From positions 5,472,507-5,536,506 of the forward strand of contig NC_089273.1 of assembly GCF_963678975.1 (NCBI RefSeq): a stretch of 64,000 bases of DNA. The letters run 5' to 3'. The notes below the pieces were generated by a model. That model was not told the DNA's origin, did not search any database, and saw only the letters and a list, made by a program, of their open reading frames with translations. Positions 23,340 through 34,683 of this stretch are shown here, in pieces. Both the position numbers and the translations under genes were made by a program. The first letter of the stretch is position 1; the number at the start of each line of letters is the position of its first letter. Source of the DNA: Dysidea avara. Lineage: Eukaryota; Porifera; Demospongiae; Dictyoceratida; Dysideidae.

Positions 23340-26300
23340 ATTACAGAAATCTCCATGGTGGTTTCTTTGTAACTGAACACTCTACAAGGTGACTTCTTCT
23401 AATTGCTCTCTCTACAGGGTGAATTGTTTGTAGCTGAACGATCTACAAGGTAACTTCTTCTAGCTGATCTCTCTATAGGGTGATGTGTTTGTAGCTGAAT
23501 TTTGTATAGGTGATTTGTTTGCAGCTGAGCTCTTTACAGAATGGTTTCTTTGTAGCTGAACTCTCTAAAAGGTAACTTCTTCTAACTGATCTTTCTACAG
23601 GGCAATTTGTTTCTGGCAGAATTTTCTACAGGGTGATTTCTTTGCAGCTGAACTCTCTACATGGTGGTTTCTTTGTAGCTGAACTCTCTACAAGGTAATT
23701 TCTTCTAGCTGATCTCTCTACAGGGAGATTTGTTCGTAGTTGAATTCTGTACAGGTGATTTGTTTGCAGCTGAGCTCTTTACAAAATGGTTTCTTTGTAG
23801 CTGAACTTTCTCCAAGGTAACTTCTTCTAACTGATCTTTCTACAGGGTGATTTGTTTGTAACTGAACTATCTACAAGGTAATTTCTTCTTGCTGATCTCT
23901 CTACAGGGTGATTTGTTTGTAGCTGAATTCTGTACAAGTAATTTGTTTGCAGCTGAGCTCTTTACAGAATGGTTTCTTTGTAGCTGAACTCTCTACAGGG
24001 TGATTTGTTTGTAGCTGAAATCCCTACAAGGTAACTTCTTCTAGCTGATCTCTCTACAGGGTGATTTGTTTGTAGCTGAACTCTCTACAGGTGATTTGTT
24101 TGTAGCTGAACTCTCTACAAGGCGATACTTCTAGGTAATCTCTCTACAGGATTCCTTGTTTCTAACTCAACTCTCAACAGGGTGATCTGTTCATAGCTGA
24201 ACTTTCTACTGGGTGAATTGTTTGCAGTTGAACTCTCTAAATAGTGGTTTCTTTGTAGCTAAACTCTCTACAATGTGACTTCTTCTAGCTGAACTCTCTA
24301 CAAGGTGACTTGTTTCTAGCTGAACTCTCTACAGGTGATTTGTTTGTAGCTGAACTCTCTACATGGTGGTTTCGTTGTAGCTGAACTCTCTACAAGGTAA
24401 CTTCTTCTAGCTGATCTTTTTACACTGCATATATGTTTGTAGCTGAGTTCTCTACAGGGTGATTTGTTTGCAGCTGACTCTCTACATGGGAGTTTCATTG
24501 TAGCTGAACTCTCTACAATGTGACTTCTTCTAGCTGAACTCTCTACAGGGTGACTTGTTTCTAGCTGAACTCTCTACAGGTGATTTGTTTGCAGCTGAAC
24601 TCTCTACATGGTGGTTTCTTTGTAGCTGAACTCTCTACAAGGTAACTTCTTCTAGCCGATCTTTCTACAAGGTGATTGAGTTTTTTGCAGCTGAACTCTT
24701 TACATGGTGGTTTCTTTGTAGCTGAACTCTCTACAAGGTAACTTCTTCTAGCCGATCTTTCTACAAGGTGATTGAGTTTTTTGCAGCTGAACTCTTTACA
24801 TGGTGGTTGCTTTGTAGCTGAACTCTCTAAAAGGTGACTTCTTCTAGCTAAACTCTCTACAGGATGATTTGTTTGCAGCTGAACTCTCTACGTGGTAGTT
24901 TCTTTGTAGCTGAACTCTCTACAATGTGACTTCTTCTAGCTGAACTCTCTACAGGGTGACTTGTTTTTAGCTGATCTCTCTACAGGGTGACTTGTTTCTA
25001 GCTGAACTCTCTACAGGTGATTTGTTTGCAGCTGAATTCTCTACATGGTTGTTTCTTTGTAGTTGAACTCTCTACAAGGTAACTTCTTCTAGCTGATCTT
25101 TCTACAGGGTGATTTGTTTGTAGCTGAATTCTCTACAGGGTGATTTATTTGCAGCTTAACTCTCTACAAGGTGACTTCTTCTAGCTGAACTCTCTACAGA
25201 GTGATTGATTTTTTTTGCAGCTGAACTCTCTACATGGTGGTTTCTTTGTAACTTAACTCTCTACAGGGTGATTTGTTTGTAGCTGAACTCTCTACAGGGT
25301 GATCTGTTCATAGCTGAACTCCCTATAAGGTAACTTCTTCTAGCTAATCTTTCTACAGGGTGATTTGTTTGTAGCTGAACTCTCTACAGGGTGATCTGTT
25401 CATAGCTGAACTCCCTATAAGGTAACTTCTTCTAGCTAATCTTTCTACAGGGCGATTTGTTTGTAGCTGAGTTCTCTACAGGGTGATTTGTTTGCAGCTG
25501 AACTCTACATGGTAGTTTCTTTGTAGCTCTACAATGTGACTTCTTCTAGCTGAACTCTCTACAAGGTGACTTGTTTCTAGCTGATCTCTCTACAGGGTGA
25601 CTTGTTTCTAGCTGAACTCTCTACAGGTGATTTGTTTGCAGCTGAACTCTCTACATGGTTTATTTCTTTGTAACTGAACTCCCTGAAAGGTGACTTCTTC
25701 TAGCTGATCTCTCTACAGGGAGATTTGTTTGTAGCTTAACTCTCTACAGGTGATTTGTTTGCAGCTGAACTCTCTACATGATGGTTTCTTTGTAGCTGAA
25801 CTCTCTACAAGGTAATTTCTTCTAGCTGATCTCTCTACAGGCCGATTTGTTTGTAACTGAACTCTCTACATGATGGTTTCTTTGTAGCTGAACTCTCTAC
25901 AAGGTAACTTCTTCTAGCTGATCTCTTTACAGGGTGAATTGTTTGTAGCTGAACGATCTACAAGGTAACTTCTTCTTACTTATCTCTCTACAGGGTGATT
26001 TGTTTGTAGCTGAACTTTCTACAAGGAAACCTCTTTTAACTGAGCTCTGTACAGGGTGAATTGTTTGTAGCTGAACTATCTACGTACAAGGTAACTTCTT
26101 CTAGCTGATCTCTCTACAGGATGATTTGTTTGTAGCTGAACTATCTACAAGGTAACTTCTTCTAGCTGATCTCTCTACAGGGTGATTTGTTTGTAGCTGA
26201 ATTCTGTATAGGTGATTTGTTTGCAGCTGAGCTCTTTACAGAATGGTTTCTTTGTAGCTGAACTCTCTACAAGGTAACTTCTTCTAGCTGATGTATCTAC

Positions 26301-26545
26301 AGGGTCACTAGTTTGTAGCTGAATTCTCTACATGGTGGTTTCTTTGTAACTGAACTATCTACAAGGTGACATCTTCTAGCTGATCTTTCAACAGGGTGAT
26401 TTGTTTGTAACTGAACTCTCTACAAGAAAACTTCTTCTAACTGATGTCTGAACAGGGTGAATTGTTTGTAGCTGAACTCTCTACAGGGTGATTTGTTTGT
26501 AGCTGATCTCTATACAGGTTACTTATTTCTAACTGATCTCTTGAA
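23340..26545 (+). repeat. ~31-bp minisatellite array, 3.2 kb
   Basis: About 100 degenerate units of the form CTCTCTACAGGGTGATTTG followed by TTTGTAGCTGAA. Three interchangeable variants (GGTGATTTGTTTGTAG, GGTAACTTCTTCTAG, TGGTGGTTTCTTTGTAG) occur in a loosely repeated higher order. It is the opposite orientation of 1-720. Confidence 0.95.
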
Positions 26546-26699
26546 TTCTGTTCAGGGTGACTGCTCTATTAGGATGACTGCTCTATTAGAGTATCTCGAT
26601 CTCGCACTTGCTACACCAAGTTGGATTTCGTGTTATAACTCCGTGGCTTTAAGTCTGATTCTTCTACACCATTGAAGAGCCTTTCTAAGATGATAACTC

Positions 26700-27470
26700 C
26701 ATCTGTACAGCGATTTTCAAAGCATTACCCCAAGTGGTTTATCTGGTAGGCGTGGCAAGCATAATAATAATAATAATAATAAAATAAAAAAATTAAAAAT
26801 TAGCTAATTTCGATTACGTAATTGTTACACACTGTTGATTTTTTCGCTGTATCCTCCTGGTTTTTAGCTCTATTTCTTTCAAACCACAAAAGGTTTGAGG
26901 TTCAATAGTTAACCTATTCACCCACCGATTTTCAGCTTCTTCCCATACGCGGTTTACCCTGTAGGCGTGACAACATATTGGTGTTATTTTTCGTGCATAA
27001 TCGCTTATAACTCTTTGCCTGTTTATGGTATTCCAGCCAAAGTTGGTACCGAGATGCGCCTTTATACCCCCCTTCTGTGTACCAAATTTCAAGGCAATCG
27101 GATAACGCGTTCGCGTTTTATAGCAGTTTTTGTAAGTGTGCGAAAAGAGGAAGAAAAATAAGAAGAAAAAAAAAAACGAAGAAACTAAGCCAATTTTTGA
27201 AGTCGCATATCTCAAGAATGCCTGAAGCGATTTTGCTTAAATTTGGAATGTGGAGTGCTGAAGGTGGAGGGAATCTACACAGCAAAATTTTTCTTGTTTC
27301 ATCAAGGCAGCACAGAGCTACGGAGGTGCGAAAATTGCGTTTTCTTTCTTCCTGTCAATATACTCACGGGGTTGCGCGCCGGCTTCTTGGGCCGCACGAC
27401 ACACTACCGTGTGTCTTGATTCCTGGATGTAATTTTAAAATAATAAGTTAAACACATATCAGTTATAACT
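26700..27470. repeat. Noncoding segment, right part of the 7.45-kb element
   Basis: Contains an (AAT)n run at 26759-26781, an A-rich stretch near 27150 and a GC-rich hairpin-forming end (GCACGACACACTACCGTGTG near 27393). It resembles dispersed noncoding repeats rather than a gene; the frames at 26814-27451 are open on both strands without domain signal. It lies inside the right end of the 7.45-kb element. Confidence 0.4.
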
Positions 27471-27827
27471 CATCAAAATTTGCAAAATTTGGAAAGGCTA
27501 TAAGACCCCTTTTCGCTGGTCCAGTCACGTATATAAAAAAATATGGAATAAATTCTGAAATCACTCAGTGGCCAGTGATCTGTACTTACCATTAAGGCGA
27601 TCTGCCTAAAGGGGCCTAGATTTGTAAGTTCATATGAGTTAGAAATGCTACTAAGCCAATTGTATATTTGCACTTTTTATACGCAGCTGTATAGCTACAG
27701 TACAATGTCTCCAGTATTACACATGTTTCCAGGATTACTTTTACTTATACCCATATCACCATTGTTATCCGTATTACCATTACGTATGGATTCACCAGCT
27801 ATAATTCAATATGTAAAAGGTTAACAA

Positions 27828-28070
27828 ATGTTCAAGTATACTGGAGGTCTGGCTGATGAAGCCACTATCTTTTACAAACGTCTGGCTTCTCTTTTGTCCA
27901 ATGAGTGGGGGGATAGTTACTCGGTTACTCTAGGCTGGCTCAGTTGCCGTCTTTCTTTGCTGCACTCTGCTATTGCCTGTATCCATGGTGCTTGATCATC
28001 ATCTGGTCACTTTGACAGAACTCCACCTCCAATGGATCTGGTTAGAGTGGAATCACGCTTAAAGAACTGA
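27828..28070 (+). pseudogene. C-terminal fragment of a retroelement polyprotein
   Basis: One frame reads TGGLADEATIFYKRLASLLS and then GWLSCRLSLLHSAIACIHGA, an in-frame TGA where an Arg codon (CGA) would be expected, then SSSGHFDRTPPPMDLVRVES and a final stop. The FYKRLA / CRL..SAI.CI.G pattern is the C-terminal signature I associate with reverse-transcriptase-bearing retroelements of sponges and cnidarians. The upstream part is absent. It lies inside the 17.8-kb element, just outside the nested 7.45-kb one. Confidence 0.5.
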
Positions 28071-28867
28071 TTTCTGTATGAGCTTTCTGTTTTGTTTATT
28101 GTACTTGTGTATTTACCATTTTAAAAAGTATACTGCAGACATACTAGTAGTCATTAATCTCTGATTCTATACTGACTGAATTAGGCATTAAGCAACATCT
28201 GCTAGTAAATTAAATATGCAGGTATAGGAAATCTCACTACTTTTTACTTGTTTATGTACTTCTAAGGTTGGGCAATGTTTCAATAAATCACCAACATCAC
28301 CTAAGCAAGTTCTTGCAATACTATTATCACAAGACGCAAGTTTTCACCTTTGTAAATATTATTACATAGGCAACATTTATCATAATTTGCAATAATCATT
28401 GCATTTATTATCTATTTTGCATCTCTGATCTAGGCCTTACATTTGATACAGTTCATGCATATCATTGCTAACTATGCCAGTTTGTTACCTTGTTAGCAAA
28501 GAAATTGTGCTTTTAAGTTTTAACCTAATTCTCAATGAAAACAAGTAGTTATATGGACTCTGGCTTGTCTCACTCTGTGGTTGTGTTTCAATTTTCACAT
28601 GCAATATTGCAATAATCGCCTCATGTAATAATCGCATGTCACAAGTTCAATATTGCCCAACCTAGCCGAATTTTAATTTTTCCTTCTACTTGTACAGTTA
28701 TGCTAAGAGTACCAGTATTCCATAGAGTGGGTTATTTTTGAAGGATTTACAATTTTGTATATAATTCAAATAAATGATTCTTAAATTTATGTCAAGACAT
28801 TCTATTATACAAAATATTGAATTATATGGTTGTCAAATGTGCTTAGTGTGGGCATGTACATACACAG
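28071..28867. other. AT-rich interval; nothing recognised
   Basis: Low-complexity AT-rich sequence with a few GCAATATT-type words and no supported ORF or terminal repeats. It ends in a polypyrimidine-poor but usable AG at 28867. Confidence 0.3.
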
Positions 28868-29080
28868 CAGTATGTTGTTAAATGGCGGTATCCCATAACT
28901 CTTCGTCAATATTTTAAACAAGTGTCAAAGAAACTTCTAGACCCAGACAAGCCTATATCTCAAGTAATAACACTAGCTTTGATTCAGGATGCCAATGCGG
29001 TCTATCTGAAAACTGCTGCTCAATCCAACACAAATCAAACAATCAGACTTACAGGAGTTCAACAGTCTAGATTTGCTTAA
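28868..29080 (+). CDS. Possible terminal exon or ORF remnant, about 70 codons
   Basis: After an AG at 28867 the frame reads YVVKWRYPITLRQYFKQVSK, later SQVITLALIQDANAVYLKTA, and ends TGVQQSRFA and TAA at 29078-29080. The composition (Gln/Lys/Leu mix, no low complexity) is protein-like, in contrast to its surroundings. No start codon or upstream exon was found and no family is recognised. It may be the last exon of a gene carried by the 17.8-kb element or a relic. Confidence 0.3.
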   Translation, partial: QYVVKWRYPITLRQYFKQVSKKLLDPDKPISQVITLALIQDANAVYLKTAAQSNTNQTIRLTGVQQSRFA

Positions 29081-29317
29081 AAGCATGGTGATAAGGAATG
29101 ATTCATCATTTTACAAAACAATATTGTGTACAAGGAATCCCAGAAGTTCAGTCAGCACATGAAAGTACAAATATACTAGAATTTTACTAATCGGAGCGGT
29201 GATTTCTAGAACCCGTTGATTGCTAGAAGCTGATAATTAGCTGTTTTTACTATAATTGGAAATTGGTTGTAATTGGCTGTGGCCAGCAGATTATTGGTCT
29301 ATTTAGCAGCAGCAGCT

Positions 29318-30447
29318 GCAGTACCACCAGAAGGCTGGTGGCAAAAGCTCTGAGGTATCTGGATCAGTGGAATGGAATGGTGGAATGGACTGGAATGGAA
29401 TGGTTGACTGGAATTGAATGGTGCAATGGAATACTATTTAGGTAATTTCAATTACTAGTCACCTCTTTATAAAGACCACCTTCTAACAAAGACCACCTCT
29501 TTATAAACACTGTTTAACTTTTATGTTTAAATTGCTGCTATCTTGTTGTTTTAAAGTGAATTCTCATAGGATGGTCTTATTGATCAGTTGTGTGCCGCAT
29601 GCCCTGGAAAAGTCAGAGTGATATCTGATTTGTAATACAGCCATGCAAAATCAGTTTGGCTGTACAAAACTGACATACCCATCAAGCTAAAAATAACTGA
29701 CAACTACAGGAGAATAATTTTTATAAATTATAGCCAGTTAGTTGCCGGTATTGACATTCATTTCTTGGCTTCACCAGATATCATGGCCTCACCAGATATC
29801 ATTATCTGGTGAGTACAAGAAATGAATGTCTATACCAGCAACTAACTGGCTATAATTTTTAAAAATTTGGTCCTTTATCACTGACTAAGCACAGTGTTGC
29901 TGCATTTCTAAGTAATTACGTATACCTTTAACTATAATTTTCTAGTAATTTAGCTGCCTTTTTCTCCTCTATAATGACAATTGGAAAAGGTACCAATTAC
30001 AGGGAATTAATTAGGAATGCAGCAGACTACACAAGTCAATGATAAAAGACCAAGATTTTTTAGTTGCCAGTATAATTAACATTCATTTCTTGGCTACACC
30101 AAATGTTAGCTCCATTAGTTGCATTGCTTTTAGTTTTGTGGATGTATTGTTTTTTTTTGTATATAGCCAAGCTGTTTCTGTATGGGGTAGCTATTACTGA
30201 ATTTGTAATAAATCAGATATCACTCTGGATTTTCTAGACACAACATGTGGCACACAATTCATTGATAAGACTGTCTTATAGGGATATATCACTCTAAACA
30301 ACAATAAAATGATCTTTGTAAACAGGTGGTCTTTATTAAGAGGTGACTACTGACTGAAATTACCTAAGTACCATTCCATTCCAGTCCACCATTTCATTCC
30401 ACCATTCTATTCCACTGAATCCAGACACCCAAGGCTCTGGTACTACT
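29318..30447. mobile_element. 1.1-kb foldback element with nested palindromes
   Basis: The left arm (about 29318-29650) and right arm (about 30140-30447) are reverse complements: GGAATGGAATGGTGGAATGG, then CTAGTCACCTCTTTATAAAG, then GTGTGCCGCATG and AGAGTGATATCTGATTTG. Between them are further inverted pairs: TAGCCAGTTAGTTGCCGGTA against its complement around 29730-29860, and TTTAGTTGCCAGTATAATTA near 30060. No ORF. The (GGAAT)n core recalls classic GGAAT satellites. Confidence 0.75.
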
Positions 30448-32489
30448 TAAGTTGATGTTTTGTAGAAACCACAAAGATAAACAGTGATGGTTTAGGCTGC
30501 TCTTGTCTGACTACCAACTTTAAGTGTACAATATCAGCATTGGCTGGCTTTACTAGCACTACTTTTGGTGGAATATATACACAAGTATAACTTGCAGAAA
30601 CGTATCAGTTAACTATCAGTAAAACATGGTAAAAATATATTGGATATTGGTTTTCCCAAACAACAGTAGGAGTCATTACAACATTAATATTATTCCTTGC
30701 CTTTATACCCTCCTCTATCACAGTGCCTCGACATGAGGTAGAATTCTGAAGGAAGCAAGCATCCAGTCAACATGATTGGGTGTGGGTTTGGTAGGTGTAC
30801 AGGTGAAGGGGGCCTATTAAATTAGGCAAGTAGTGGTAAACTGCCTAGCCAGCAAGAAAGGAACATAATGCTTAGGTGCAAAACAGACTATTTTGGGATC
30901 TATATTTTATTTATGCCAAAATTAAATCAATTTAGAGGGCCACAGAAAGACAGTAATGAACTGTCTTTCCACCCAAGCATTATGATCCTGTAACAATATT
31001 TCATGCTCCTATGAATGATTATTAACCAGGCATATAAACAGAGGTGAAGGAGACAAGGGGAGAGGCACAAACAAGTTCAGATTCACCATCTAAAAGGAAG
31101 AGGAGAGAGCACTCTTGAGTTGTAGTTGAAAAAACATTATGTGTGAAACAGCACTCAGCATAGTCTTCATGGTTGAAATATATTTTAGGTTGTTGTAAGA
31201 CTTAAAAGCAGTTACAATGTTGCAACTCTGCCAGCAATACTTTTTTGGAGTTGTTTAGTATGCAAGAAAGGTGTTGTTAACCAGTCACTCAAACGTGGGC
31301 ATGAGATGTAGCCTATAATCACATTGTGAACCCATTTGTTACAAGTGCTTAACTTATAATGATTAAGGTAGTAAAAAGGAGCACCAAAGATGTATCCTTA
31401 CACAGAGCATAAAATATGCTATGAACCCAATGGTAGATTAAAGTGAGGTGGGGGTATTTAACTAATGATACTGTTTCAAGATTTTAGTGTTGTGCTAAAT
31501 GTCTTTTTAATAAAAGCATTTTGCTCCCATGATACACCAACTAAACATTCGCTACTGCATTGTGGATGGCTAAGTGTTGGCATACGTATGTACTTAGTCT
31601 AAATCTCTATAATATTGAAATGCATGTGAACTATTATCTGTTGTTATGTGAGGCTCCATCCACATTACTGAATGTGTAGCCATTCTGTTTGTTGGCTTTT
31701 TCTTTCAAGTGTATAACTATTAGCACTTTACTCAATCCCTTATAATTGCAGCCCAATGGTTTGTCAGTTACTTTACCAAGTGGAAGGTGACTTTTATTTA
31801 TTTTTATTTTATGAACACTCCCACCAAGATTGGTCCACTTTTATAAAGATGGCAGTTGTAATATTTTTTTTGTCCTAACTGCTTCTTTTAGCAGTCTATT
31901 TTTTACTGCAGCAGTAATTTGTATGCACTTAGATGAAAGCACAGACATGAGACAGCTGATAAAAGCATGCCACACTAGTGCCTATCCACACTAGTGCTTA
32001 TCATTACTATTGCAGTAATGATGTATTGTTATCACCCTCATGGTTGAATATCACAATATCACTCTATCAACGTAGCCATGTGGTATTTGCTTTTCGTCTT
32101 AGCAAGATCCTGTGTTATTGGTACACTCATGTCTATTCAGGTAGAACTGCACTTTCAAATATGTGATATGTTGGTATTGCCACTAAAGCAGTAAGATAAT
32201 ATACAATGAAATAACAATGTTTGAAAACATAACATTGCACAATTGTACGCACAAACATATAGAATGTAGTGGCAATTCGTCAGCTTCCTGCAGCTGGGGA
32301 GGGGAGTTATAATGTGAACTACCGACCTCAGCATGAGTGGGTAGTGGGTAGCACTGGTAACATGGGCACTGGTAGCGTCGGTACATATTACTGCATTACA
32401 ATACAATAATCATTGGTCATAATTCCTACTTAATAACACCTGTATTACCTATGTCAACTTCACTTATGATACTGTGCATAGCATATCCA
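30448..32489. other. 2-kb interval; nothing firmly recognised
   Basis: AT-rich. A small inverted pair CATAATGCTTAGGTG (30868) against CACCCAAGCATTATG (30971) is visible. The ORFs at 31978-32406 lack domains, and the frames near 32340-32380 already contain stray minisatellite units (GGTAGCACTGGTAACATG). Confidence 0.3.
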
Positions 32490-34030
32490 ACTTACCTATG
32501 TGCTTTCCATGTTACCAGTGCTACCCATATTACCAGTGTTACCCATGATACCATTGCTACCCATGTTACCAGTGCTATCCATGCTACCCATGTTACCAGT
32601 GCTACCCATGTTACCAGTGCTACCTATGCTACCAGTGCTACCCATGTTACCGGTGCTACCAGTGCTACCCATGTTACCAGTGCTGCCCATGTTACCAGTG
32701 CTATCAGTGCTTTCCATGTTACCAGTGCTACCCATGTTACCAGTGCTACCCATGTTACCAGTGCTACCAGTGCTACCCATGTTACCAGTGCTACCAATGT
32801 TACCAGTGCTACCCATGTTACCAGTGTTACCCATGTTACCAGTGCTACCCATGTTACCAGTGCTACCAATGTTACCAGTGCTACCCATGTTACCAGTGCT
32901 ACCAATGTTACCAGTGCTACCCATGTTATCAGTGTTACCCATGTTACCAGTGCTACCTATGTTACCAGTGCTACCCATGCTACCAGTGCTACCCATGTTA
33001 CCAGTGCTACCCATGCTACCATTGCTACCCATGCTACCCATGCTACCAGTGCTACCCATATTACCAGTGCTACCAGTGCTACCCATGTTACCAGTGCTAC
33101 CCATGTTACCAGTGCTACCTATGTTACCAGTGCTACCCAAGTTACCAGTGCTACCAGTGCTACCCATGTTACCAGTGTTACCCATGTTACCGTGCTACCC
33201 ATGCTACTAGTTCTACCCATGTTACCAGTACTACCCATGCTACCAGTGCTACCCATGTTACCAGTGCTACCCATGTTACCAGTGCTACCTATGTTACCAG
33301 TGCTACCCAAGTTACCAGTGCTACCAGTGCTACCCATGTTACCAGTGTTACCCATGTTACCGTGCTACCCATGTTACCAGTGCTACCCATGCTACCAGTG
33401 CTACCCATGTTACCAGTGCTACCCATGCTACCAGTGCTACCCATGTTACCAGTGCTACCCATGCTACCATTGCTACCCATGCTACCAGTGCTATCCATGT
33501 TACCAGTGCTACCCATGTTACCAGTGCTACCCATGCTACCAGTGCTACCCATGTTACCAGTGCTACCCATGCTACCAGTGCTACCCATGTTACCAGTGCT
33601 ACCCATGCTACCATTGCTACCCATGCTACCAGTGCTACCCATGTTACCAGTGCTACCCATGTTACCAGTGCTACCCATGTTACCAGTGCTACCCATGCTA
33701 CCATTGCTACCCATGCTACCAGTGCTACCCATATTACCAGTGCTACCAGTGCTACCTATGTTACCAGTGCTACCCAAGTTACCAGTGCTACCAGTGCTAC
33801 CCATGTTACCAGTGTTACCCATGTTACCGTGCTACCCATGTTACCAGTGCTACCCATGCTACCAGTGCTACCCATGTTACCAGTGCTACCCATGCTACCA
33901 TTGCTACCCATGCTACCAGTGCTACCCATGTTACCAGTGCTACCCATGTTACTAGTGCTACCCATGTTACCAGTGTTACCCACATTACCAGTGTTACTAT
34001 TAACTACACTTTCCTACTACTGTGGTATAT
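32490..34030 (-). repeat. 18-bp minisatellite, right inverted end
   Basis: Units CATGTTACCAGTGCTACC (18 bp, about 85 copies), the reverse complement of the left-end array. It contains ~470-bp higher-order duplications marked by the rare junction CATGTTACCGTGCTACCC (three occurrences: about 33184, 33355 and 33825). Long Pro/Leu/Met/Val, Thr/Ser/Ala and Tyr/Cys/Gln frames here are artefacts of the 18-bp period. Confidence 0.95.
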
Positions 34031-34104
34031 ACTAAACAATTACACAATGATGTAATGATGATGTATTGTAAGGACAAGATACACATAGAACCACCCGAAA
34101 TACT

Positions 34105-34477
34105 GCAGTATATTAACTCCAAACAATATTTATACTACTGACTGAGCAATCATCTCTTGAACCCAGGATTGCATATCGTATTGAACATGTCTTTTTACTA
34201 TGATGACACCTATGTGAACTGACATATTATATATACTTACTTACCAGAGGAAGTGGATTATTAGCTGATCTATTTAGCATTATGATTACAGCCTGAAATT
34301 TTAAAACAAACCATAATTAAGGTATTATTATCTTACCTGTAGTCAGGGCCACCCAGAGAAATTAAGGGGCCCAGGGCAAAGAGTTAAAGTGGGGCTCTTG
34401 ACCCAAGTTGTAAGGTGAAGACCAAAAAAAAAAAAACAAAAAAAGGTCACAACCTGCTAGCAATGATAATAACTACC
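34105..34477 (+). repeat. Left arm of the inverted duplication (part 2)
   Basis: Continuation of the left arm beyond the 17.8-kb insertion. It matches the reverse complement of 52345-52220 and then 49636-49386. The match breaks at about 34225 only because the right arm carries the 2.58-kb CACTG element there. Confidence 0.85.
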
Positions 34478-34665
34478 CATCACCAATCATATCTCCTTAT
34501 ATATAAGCTTGCTACACTGCTCCTCTGAAGAATACTGTGACTGCTCTATTATAGTATATCGATCTTTTAAACAGGTATTCAGGGGGCCCCTTTCAGGCTG
34601 GGGCCCGGGACAAAATGCCCCAGTTCCCCCCCCACCCCCCCCCCCCCCCCCTGTGGGCGGCCCTG
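34344..34665. mobile_element. 322-bp hAT-like MITE
   Basis: Ends CAGGGCCACCCAGAG and CTGTGGGCGGCCCTG form an imperfect inverted repeat, and 8-bp duplications flank it (CCTGTAGT at 34336-34343, CCTGTACT at 34666-34673). CAGGGCCGCCC-type ends with an 8-bp duplication are hAT hallmarks. It contains an A-run, a C-run of over 20 and one CTGCTCTATTATAG motif. The right-arm counterpart keeps only one end (about 49395-49525). Confidence 0.75.
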
Positions 34666-34683
34666 CCTGTACTGTTATAACTG

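Larger units (their letters stand above)
20079..27529. mobile_element. 7.45-kb TA-flanked element carrying a transposase-like ORF
   Basis: The left end starts TGTGACCAGATCTG and continues GGAGTCTTATAGCCTTTCCA. The right end read inward starts CGTGACTGGACCAG and continues GGGGTCTTATAGCCTTTCCA, giving about 42 bp of terminal inverted repeat. The dinucleotide TA flanks both ends (20077-20078 and 27530-27531). It contains the 698-aa ORF (20287-22383), an internal 35-bp inverted repeat around that ORF, a palindrome with minisatellite and a MITE with the same style of end. The TA duplication is typical of Tc1/mariner-like and some other DNA transposons. The superfamily is not assigned. Confidence 0.65.
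16300..34096. mobile_element. 17.8-kb foldback-type element with minisatellite inverted ends
   Basis: Both ends read GGGT(A/G)GTTCTATGTG inward and continue for about 50 bp through TATCTTGTCCTTACAATA and CATCATCATTACATCATTG, then into oppositely oriented 18-bp minisatellites. GAAATACT directly flanks the ends (16292-16299 and 34097-34104; a ninth G is shared). The homologous unfilled site in the inverted right arm is present once as GAAACACT (complement of 52345-52352), which proves insertion. Long tandem-repeat-filled inverted ends with 7-9-bp duplications are known from Drosophila FB and Galileo elements. Contents: an 85-bp satellite, a nested 7.45-kb element with a transposase-like ORF, retroelement remnants and a foldback. 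Its own mobility gene is not identified; it may be nonautonomous. Confidence 0.85.

Noticed and set aside
26814..27451. Overlapping 133- and 124-codon ORFs on opposite strands
   Set aside because: Low-complexity Lys/Phe-rich translation of A/T runs with no recognisable domain; the region fits noncoding repeat sequence.
32451..34055. 534-codon plus-strand ORF and overlapping frames
   Set aside because: Same 18-bp minisatellite artefact as at the left end; no start context or unique domain.
34344..34665. G/C-rich ORFs around the C-run as a gene
   Set aside because: Explained by a hAT-like MITE with an 8-bp target duplication.
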